From a bacterium (GTDB lineage Bacteria > Patescibacteriota > Patescibacteriia > Patescibacteriales > GWE2-39-37), in assembly GCA_021786695.1 (NCBI GenBank), contig JAJYMT010000027.1, positions 1-5,345 on the forward strand: 5,345 nucleotides of DNA, given 5' to 3'. Shown in pieces: positions 1-4,241 of this stretch (positions are counted from its first letter, which is position 1; every line of letters begins with the position of its first letter). The position numbers and the translations under genes were made by a program. The notes under the pieces are model-generated. The model was not told where the DNA came from. It searched no databases and saw only the letters and a program-made list of their open reading frames with translations.

Positions 1-45
1 TACCACAAAGCAAGGATATTGTCAAAAGAATTGAATAAATTGGAA

Positions 46-71
46 AAACCGCGCCAGAAACAGCGCGGTTT
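46..71 (-). terminator. Intrinsic terminator of the 87-449 gene
   Basis: Read on the minus strand, a perfect 9-bp stem (AAACCGCGC pairing with GCGCGGTTT) encloses an 8-nt loop and runs into a TTTTT tract that partly belongs to the stem. It begins 15 nt after the TAG of the minus-strand hypothetical gene, which is normal placement for a Rho-independent terminator. On the plus strand the same stem is followed only by AA, so it is expected to work in the minus direction. Confidence 0.8.
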
Positions 72-86
72 AATCGTCAGGGGACC

Positions 87-449
87 CTAGGATTGGAATT
101 TCGGGTCGAAAAACGGCCGGGCATCAAGAGCCATCGCCCGCAGGTAGCCGATCTGGCGATCGAGTGCCGTCAGCCAGATGCCCATCCGATGGTCGATATC
201 CGGCGAGCGGACCAGGGTTTTTCCGTCGGGCGACCGTAGAATGAGGCGGATTACCCGGCGAACGATGATTTTGGCCCCGCGCTGGTCGTTCTTCAGCCCG
301 GGGTAAACTTCGATCGCCAGTCCTCCGGGGAAATTCTTGGAGAAGCAGTATTCGTCCTCCCGGCATTTCGGCTTGATCAATTTGAAGCCGGAGCGGATAT
401 GTCCAGCGAAAAAATAGACCATATCGTGATACAGATGTTCGGGCGTCAT
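87..449 (-). CDS. Small hypothetical protein, 120 aa
   Basis: I do not recognise this protein. It is 120 residues, predicted soluble and rich in aromatic and basic residues, with no signal peptide or membrane segment. Visible features are two cysteines six residues apart (C29, C35), a hydrophobic-basic stretch around residues 60-72 (KIIVRRVIRLILR) and a C-terminal tryptophan/leucine-rich segment (residues 90-110). The start is placed at the second of two in-frame ATGs. A GGAGG lies directly against the first ATG (at 455), which is too close to serve it, but 6 nt upstream of the second. Promoter, ribosome site and terminator are all in place, so it looks like a real monocistronic gene. The opposite-strand reading frame over the same bases is taken as a shadow. 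A role cannot be inferred from the neighbours, because the adjacent operon is divergent. Confidence 0.8.
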   Translation of the reverse strand: MTPEHLYHDMVYFFAGHIRSGFKLIKPKCREDEYCFSKNFPGGLAIEVYPGLKNDQRGAKIIVRRVIRLILRSPDGKTLVRSPDIDHRMGIWLTALDRQIGYLRAMALDARPFFDPKFQS

Positions 450-455
450 CGCCAT

Positions 456-460
456 CCTCC
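456..460 (-). promoter_or_regulatory. Shine-Dalgarno GGAGG deciding the start at 449
   Basis: The minus strand reads GGAGG directly followed by ATGGCGATG. Spacing is 0 nt to the first ATG and 6 nt to the second, which favours initiation at 449 and shortens the protein by two residues compared with the longest reading frame. Confidence 0.75.
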
Positions 461-491
461 GGCATAAAAAGAACGTTGGGAACGGACCCTT

Positions 492-520
492 ATCTTAAAA
501 AGTTTGGCGGCGCCTGTCAA
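492..520 (-). promoter_or_regulatory. Sigma-70-type promoter for the 87-449 gene
   Basis: On the minus strand a perfect -35 box TTGACA (515-520) is followed by a 17-bp spacer and a -10 box TAAGAT (492-497, four of six consensus matches). Predicted initiation near 485 leaves a leader of roughly 35 nt, enough to hold the GGAGG site. No operator-like repeat is visible around it. Confidence 0.7.
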
Positions 521-524
521 TCGC

Positions 525-558
525 TTGATTTGTGGATAAACTCTAGGTAAACTAGAAT
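525..558 (+). promoter_or_regulatory. Candidate plus-strand promoter, divergent from the minus promoter
   Basis: Two overlapping sigma-70-like readings are possible. One is TTGATT (525-530), 17 bp, TAAACT (548-553); the other is TTGTGG (530-535), 17 bp, TAGAAT (553-558). The first has the better -35 box and the second the better -10. Either would start transcription around 560-566, just ahead of the basic micro-ORF at 577 and about 150 nt ahead of the Gmad2 gene. The -35 regions of the two divergent promoters are only a few bases apart, so the polymerases would compete. Boxes of this quality occur by chance in AT-rich DNA, so confidence is moderate. Confidence 0.45.
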
Positions 559-576
559 TAAAACAGCTGTAACAAA

Positions 577-717
577 ATGAAATCGGCGAAAAGAGCTAAA
601 ATCGGCAATCAAAAAAACAATCCCGGCTATCGCACGCCGTCCCGTTTCCGCGCGGCCGCGGCTTCGTTCAAGCGGAAAAATTTCATAGGACTAACCATTA
701 AAAATAAAGCCAAATGA
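577..717 (+). CDS. Possible 46-aa strongly basic small protein or leader peptide
   Basis: An ATG at 577 opens 46 codons ending in TGA at 715-717. The product has about nine lysines and five arginines and not one aspartate or glutamate, so it would be extremely basic; it has no membrane segment. Its stop overlaps the start of the following gene in an ATGA arrangement (714-717), the usual layout for translational coupling. A candidate promoter ends a few bases upstream, and the preceding in-frame stop is at 559-561. The middle codons carry mostly G or C in third position, as the neighbouring genes do. Against it: no Shine-Dalgarno is visible before 577, the frame is short, and I recognise no family. 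It could be a nucleic-acid-binding peptide, a coupling leader, or a chance open frame in a 5' leader. Confidence 0.35.
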   Translation: MKSAKRAKIGNQKNNPGYRTPSRFRAAAASFKRKNFIGLTIKNKAK

Positions 718-1715
718 TTATGAAAAAATATTGGCTTTTGCCGGCGGTACTACTGTTGGCGGCCGCCGCTCTTGTAGCGATCAGATCGATGGGGGAAGAA
801 GATCTCTGGCTGTGCGAAAACGGCGAGTGGATCAGGCACGGCACGCCCAACATTTCCAAGCCGGTCTCGCCCTGCGCGCCGGTCAAACGGCAGGCGAACA
901 TCATCGTCGCCTATCCCGAAGCGGGCGCGGTCCTGGGCGATCAGTTCACGGTTTCGGGACAGGCCCGGGTCTTTGAGAATCAATTCAACTTGCGCCTGAG
1001 CCGGCTTGCTTCCGGCACCGCCGAGAAAATTTTCGAACAGCCGCTTACGTCTGATGCGCGCGACGCCGGGGAGTTCGGCGCGTTCAGCCATCAAGTAGAT
1101 ATGCTTGATTATTACTCGCGAGTATCGGACGGTGATTATTTGCTCGAAGTTTTTGATTACTCGGCCAAGGACGGAGCGGAAATTGATAAGGCGTCCGTGC
1201 CGATTAAATATATCGCCAGATATCAAAGTATAAATTTGAGGAGCAAAATAGATGATTTTGTGTTTTTTTATCCGGTCGGTTGGCAAGCACGTTCTGGAAT
1301 CGGCACCTCGACCGATCTGATTTATTATTCAGGCACCGACGGATTCATTAACGTAAAAGGAATCGATTTCGGCACCAGCACTCTTCCGCGGGATGAAACG
1401 GCCGTCTTGTCAACCCTCGCCGAGCGCGAGGCGAAGCGTCCAGGCGCGCCCTACGGTTCGAATCCAAAGTTTGAAACCGTAAAATTAACCTCGGGCTTAT
1501 CGGGTCGATTTATCATGCCGTCCGACGATCAAAACGAGAGTCAGAATCACCAGGCAGCATTTGTTATGGACATAAGTTTCAGCCCGTTGACCGTCGATAG
1601 CAAAGGCAAAAATGGTAAGTGGATGAGTTCTGACTTTGATTATTTGTTGGTCATTTCGAATCGGGCGAGGATTAAAGAATTAGTTAATTTGATTAAAATC
1701 GATCCGATCAAATAA
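714..1715 (+). CDS. Membrane-anchored extracytoplasmic protein with Gmad2 domain
   Basis: A 333-residue protein predicted to sit outside the cytoplasmic membrane. Residues 4-23 form an uncleaved-looking signal anchor (KKYWLLP then a Leu/Ala-rich stretch); there is no lipobox cysteine. Residues 31-54 hold a small segment with W32, C34, NGEW, HG and C54, whose two cysteines could form a disulfide. Residues about 62-167 match the Gmad2 immunoglobulin-like fold, known from spore-germination-related and envelope proteins: IIVAYPEAGAVLG, VSGQARVFENQF, then GEFGAF and a DGDYLLEVFDYS strand. Residues about 178-333 form a further domain starting FVFFYPVGW, a PsbP-like opening that I cannot name firmly. 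Start is 714, or 720 (MKKYW); neither has a clear Shine-Dalgarno, and 714 overlaps the upstream micro-ORF stop. rlmN begins 26 nt downstream with no terminator between. Probable role: surface binding or envelope function; ligand unknown. Confidence 0.85.
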   Translation: MIMKKYWLLPAVLLLAAAALVAIRSMGEEDLWLCENGEWIRHGTPNISKPVSPCAPVKRQANIIVAYPEAGAVLGDQFTVSGQARVFENQFNLRLSRLASGTAEKIFEQPLTSDARDAGEFGAFSHQVDMLDYYSRVSDGDYLLEVFDYSAKDGAEIDKASVPIKYIARYQSINLRSKIDDFVFFYPVGWQARSGIGTSTDLIYYSGTDGFINVKGIDFGTSTLPRDETAVLSTLAEREAKRPGAPYGSNPKFETVKLTSGLSGRFIMPSDDQNESQNHQAAFVMDISFSPLTVDSKGKNGKWMSSDFDYLLVISNRARIKELVNLIKIDPIK

Positions 1716-1741
1716 TTTTTCGCCGGTTAAATATAAAAAGA

Positions 1742-2740
1742 GTGGATTTATCGATGCTCAAAAAGGCCCTAGAGGGTGAACCGAAATACCGCTTCAAGCA
1801 GTGCTATCGGGCGATTTTCGTCGATTTAGCAGAGAGTTGGAGTGAGGCGAGCAGTTTGCCCGTCGAGCTTAGAGAAAAACTGGAAGAGGTCTGCCCGATT
1901 TCGATCAGGGCCGAGATGAAAGAGGATGCGGGCGGGTCTGAAAAAGCGCTGATCACTCTTGCTGACGGGTTGGCGATCGAAACGGTATTGATCGCCCACG
2001 AAGACGGCAGGAACACGGTTTGCGTTTCGTCGCAGGTCGGCTGTCCGATGGGCTGCCTCTTCTGCGCTACCGGTCGCATCGGATTCAAACGGAATCTGAC
2101 GCGCGACGAGATCGTTGAGCAAGTATTGCTTTTTGCCAGACGTTTGAAATTGAGCGGCGATAAAGTGACCAATGTGGTTTTCATGGGAATGGGCGAGCCG
2201 TTCCTGAACTACGATAATGTAATGGCCGCGATAAAATTTTTAAATGATCCGGACACCATTAATTTGGGCGCGCGCCGTTTTTCCATCTCGACCGCCGGCG
2301 TCACTCACGGCATCAAGAAACTCGCGGCGGAAAAATTGGAGGTGAATCTGGCGTTTTCCCTCCACGCGGCCGACGAGGCGACGCGGAGCAAAATCATGCC
2401 GATCAACAAGAAATTTCCTTTACCGGCGGTTTTGAAAGAGATAAATAAATATACCGAGAAGACCCGGCGCCGGGTGATGTTCGAATACGTGATGATCGAT
2501 GGAATCAATGACTCGCCGAAGCAGGCCGAAGAGCTGGCGCGGCTTTTGAAGGGCTATCTGGGATTTGTGAATTTGATTTCGTACAACCGGACCGATATGT
2601 TCCGCCCTTCATCTGCGGAGAGTATCCGGCGTTTCAAACAGGTACTGGAAAAGAACCGTCTGCCGGCGGTCGAGCGCCATCGTTTCGGCGAAAGCATCGA
2701 GGCGGCTTGCGGCCAGCTTTCCGCAAGAAAAAACAGATAA
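1742..2740 (+). CDS. rlmN: RlmN, 23S rRNA (adenine-2503-C2)/tRNA (adenine-37-C2) methyltransferase
   Basis: A cytoplasmic radical-SAM enzyme that methylates C2 of A2503 in 23S rRNA and, in many bacteria, A37 of some tRNAs, supporting translational fidelity. The [4Fe-4S] cysteines are C101, C105 and C108 in CPMGCLFC. C94 in NTVCVSSQVGC and the methyl-carrying C323 in AACGQL match E. coli Cys118 and Cys355 in spacing and context. MGMGEP (148-153) and FSLHA (205-209) are the SAM-binding and core strand motifs. Length is 332 aa, normal for the shorter family members. Start is GTG at 1742, giving MDLSMLKK, which fits family N termini; ATG at 1754 is an alternative with GAGTGG upstream. The region before the C-terminal cysteine reads RHRFGESIEAACGQL, with FG where E. 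coli RlmN has RG. Cfr (C8 methylation) shares FG there, but the rest reads as a housekeeping RlmN. Probably co-transcribed with the upstream Gmad2 gene. Confidence 0.95.
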   Translation: MDLSMLKKALEGEPKYRFKQCYRAIFVDLAESWSEASSLPVELREKLEEVCPISIRAEMKEDAGGSEKALITLADGLAIETVLIAHEDGRNTVCVSSQVGCPMGCLFCATGRIGFKRNLTRDEIVEQVLLFARRLKLSGDKVTNVVFMGMGEPFLNYDNVMAAIKFLNDPDTINLGARRFSISTAGVTHGIKKLAAEKLEVNLAFSLHAADEATRSKIMPINKKFPLPAVLKEINKYTEKTRRRVMFEYVMIDGINDSPKQAEELARLLKGYLGFVNLISYNRTDMFRPSSAESIRRFKQVLEKNRLPAVERHRFGESIEAACGQLSARKNR

Positions 2741-2749
2741 CCGTTTGTG

Positions 2750-2789
2750 CTCGACACCCGACCTCGAATATTCGAGGTCGGGTGTCGAG
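2750..2789. repeat. Perfect 40-bp palindrome, copy 1 (rlmN-nfo spacer)
   Basis: Two 20-bp halves, ctcgacacccgacctcgaat and its exact reverse complement, abut with no spacer. It begins 10 nt after the rlmN stop codon and ends 26 nt before the nfo ATG. The transcript could form a roughly 17-bp stem closed by AAUAUU. A run of six T lies 8 nt after the stem (2797-2802), so terminator-like activity is possible but not canonical. The identical 40 bp recurs at 4178-4217. No target-site duplication flanks it. It is open in the nfo frame, which would add a spurious 23-residue N-terminal extension to Nfo if GTG 2747 were called as start. Confidence 0.95.
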
Positions 2790-2815
2790 GGAAGGATTTT
2801 TTAGCCAATAATCAT

Positions 2816-3664
2816 ATGAGGCCAAAGATCGGCGCGCACGTTTCCGCCGCCGGCGGATTGCACAAGGCGGTAGAAAACGCGCAAAAAATCGGCGCGGAAG
2901 TGATCCAGATTTTCGGCGCCAGTCCGAGATCCTGGCGCGGCGCCCTGCCCGCCCCCGAGGCGGTGAAAAAATTCAAAGAGGCGGCCGCAGCGGCCAAGAT
3001 CGGCATCGTCTATCTGCATGCGAGCTACCTGGTGAATCTGGCCGGCGCCAACCCCTATAACCGCGAGCAATCGATCCTGAGTTTGACCGATCATCTGAAG
3101 ATCGCCGAATCGATCGGAGCGCGCGGCCTGATTTTTCATCTCGGTTCTTCGGGCGAGGGCGATCTTGATGCGGCGAAAAAACAGACGACTGACGGTCTGA
3201 AAAAAATCCTGAAGGCCGTGCCCGGAAACGCCAAATTGATCATGGAAAATTCCTCCGGCGGCGGCGCCAAACTCGGCTTCTCCTTTCGCGAGATCGGAGA
3301 ATTGTTCCACGCGGTCGGATCGAAGCGCTTGGGCATCTGCTACGACACCGCCCACGGCTTTGAGGCCGGCCTGATCGACGAGTATTCGCCGGCAAAGATA
3401 AAAAAACTATTCGACGATTTCGACCGCTCGATCGGCCTGGAGCATCTGGACGCGCTCCATATCAACGATTCGAAAACCGCCTATGGTTCGCATCACGACC
3501 GGCACGAGAATCTGGGGCGGGGCGAGATCGGTCTCACCGGTTTCAAAAACCTAGCCAAGGATTCGCGGCTCTACGCGGCCGACTGGATCCTGGAGGTGCC
3601 GGGTTTTGACGGTCTGGGACCGGACAAAAAAAATATCGAGACGCTTAAATCATGTTTCAAATAA
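2816..3664 (+). CDS. nfo: Endonuclease IV (AP endonuclease)
   Basis: Cytoplasmic base-excision-repair enzyme that cuts DNA 5' to abasic sites and removes 3' blocking groups, using three metal ions (zinc in the family). The protein has 282 residues (E. coli Nfo 285) and starts MRPKIGAHVSAAGG, the family's usual N terminus; this fixes the start at ATG 2816 rather than the GTG at 2747 that lies beside the palindrome. All nine metal ligands are present: H68 (LHASYLVN), H108 (IFHLGS), E144 (IMENSSG), D177 and H180 (CYDTAHGFEAG), H215 (LHINDSK), D228 and H230 (HHDRHENLGRG) and E260 (LEVPG). It should therefore be active. There is no good Shine-Dalgarno at normal spacing; GAAGGA lies about 19 nt upstream of the ATG. 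The 3' end overlaps the next gene by 13 nt, so translation of the two may be coupled. Confidence 0.96.
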   Translation: MRPKIGAHVSAAGGLHKAVENAQKIGAEVIQIFGASPRSWRGALPAPEAVKKFKEAAAAAKIGIVYLHASYLVNLAGANPYNREQSILSLTDHLKIAESIGARGLIFHLGSSGEGDLDAAKKQTTDGLKKILKAVPGNAKLIMENSSGGGAKLGFSFREIGELFHAVGSKRLGICYDTAHGFEAGLIDEYSPAKIKKLFDDFDRSIGLEHLDALHINDSKTAYGSHHDRHENLGRGEIGLTGFKNLAKDSRLYAADWILEVPGFDGLGPDKKNIETLKSCFK

Positions 3665-4083
3665 ATCCTATGCCGGACGATCTAATTTTCAAATTGAAAC
3701 GGCAGCACATCGAGCTCAAGGGCATCTTGAGCGGCATCAAGACGAAAATCCATTCGCCGCAAGCCGACGGCAGGGAGATCATCGCCCGTTTGTCGAAATT
3801 CAAATCGGCGCTTGCGCGCCACCTGAAACTGGAAAACGAGACCTTCTATCCGGCGGTGCTGGAAAAGATAAAAAACCGCGGCCTGGACACCGCGGAGACG
3901 GAAAAATTCATCGGCGAGATGAAAAAGCTGGAGAAAGAGGTCTTGGATTTCATCGGGACTTACAAAAATCCGGAACGGATCGAGAAGGACGGCGGCGTCT
4001 TCGTCGGCGAGTTCGATTTCATCGTTTCTTCTCTCGCCATCCGTATCTCGGCGGAAGAAGATGGCGTCTTCCTTTATTGGTAG
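3652..4083 (+). CDS. Hemerythrin-like (HHE) domain protein with reduced iron site
   Basis: A 143-residue all-helical protein resembling the hemerythrin/HHE cation-binding family, whose members bind a di-iron centre and sense or store O2, NO or iron. Visible family features: H19 in KRQHIELK (helix 1), H57-x3-E61 followed by FYP (ARHLKLENETFYP, helix 2) and E135-E136 in SAEEDGVFLYW (helix 4). The histidine expected in helix 3 (EH...) is M90 (GEM), and the histidine expected four residues before the helix-4 glutamate is R131, so at least two of the usual five histidines are missing. Iron binding may be altered or lost. Start is ATG 3652, overlapping nfo by 13 nt; ATG 3670 is an in-frame alternative and neither has a strong Shine-Dalgarno. 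Likely translated from the nfo transcript. A link between the two functions (oxidative damage) is inference only. Confidence 0.75.
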   Translation: MFQINPMPDDLIFKLKRQHIELKGILSGIKTKIHSPQADGREIIARLSKFKSALARHLKLENETFYPAVLEKIKNRGLDTAETEKFIGEMKKLEKEVLDFIGTYKNPERIEKDGGVFVGEFDFIVSSLAIRISAEEDGVFLYW

Positions 4084-4088
4084 CGCAT

Positions 4089-4105
4089 TCGGTGTCGGAC
4101 ACCGA
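4089..4105. repeat. Short inverted repeat just after the hemerythrin-like gene
   Basis: Arms tcggtgtc and gacaccga (8 bp each, perfect) flank a single g, starting 5 nt after the TAG at 4081-4083. There is no T tract, so it is not a typical intrinsic terminator. The GGTGTC/GACACC core resembles part of the larger palindrome 70 bp further on, but the shared stretch is too short to claim common origin. Confidence 0.5.
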
Positions 4106-4173
4106 GAGGTTGGATCGAATCCCTTAATCCCATAATCCAGTGTATGGGAGTGAAATATACCGGAGGAGATATG

Positions 4174-4221
4174 CCTTCTCGACACCCGACCTCGAATATT
4201 CGAGGTCGGGTGTCGAGAAGG
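4174..4221. repeat. Perfect 48-bp palindrome, copy 2 (convergent intergenic region)
   Basis: This contains the same 40 bp as the copy at 2750-2789 (here at 4178-4217), extended by cctt on the left and aagg on the right, so the perfect symmetry covers 48 bp with no spacer. It lies between the convergent hemerythrin-like gene (stop 4083) and the PAP2-LssY gene (stop 4242), about 20 nt past the latter's stop on its own strand. No T tract follows on either strand and no flanking duplication is visible. On the RNA of either strand it would make a very stable hairpin that could protect 3' ends. Confidence 0.95.
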
Positions 4222-4241
4222 GCGTTGTGGTTTCGGGTCGA

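Noticed and set aside
648..661. Small GC-rich inverted repeat (ccgcg, 4 nt, cgcgg) in the leader of the Gmad2 gene
   Set aside because: A 5-bp stem in GC-rich sequence without a T tract; expected by chance and inside the possible micro-ORF.
750..1286. 178-codon minus-strand frame over the Gmad2 gene
   Set aside because: Antisense to the anchored Gmad2 protein, with no start context or domain.
1742..2740. Possible Cfr-type antibiotic-resistance methyltransferase
   Set aside because: The FG before the C-terminal Cys and the CATG/NLT wording recall Cfr, but many non-proteobacterial RlmN proteins share these, and there is no resistance or mobile context. RlmN is the safer call.
2801..3355. 184-codon minus-strand frame over nfo
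   Set aside because: Antisense to an unambiguous Nfo with every metal ligand; composition is typical of a shadow frame.
4128..4149. Inverted repeat tcccata ... tatggga in the convergent intergenic region
   Set aside because: Seven weak base pairs with an 8-nt loop and no T tract; not convincing as a terminator or operator.
3682..4185. 167-codon minus-strand frame over the hemerythrin-like gene, reaching into the palindrome region
   Set aside because: The plus-strand protein has family-like helices and an operon position; the reverse frame has neither.
2750..4221. CRISPR-like or transposon-end interpretation of the paired palindromes
   Set aside because: Only two copies 1.4 kb apart with housekeeping genes between, no regular spacers, no target duplications and no transposase in the window. 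nfo and the hemerythrin-like gene do not look like cargo.
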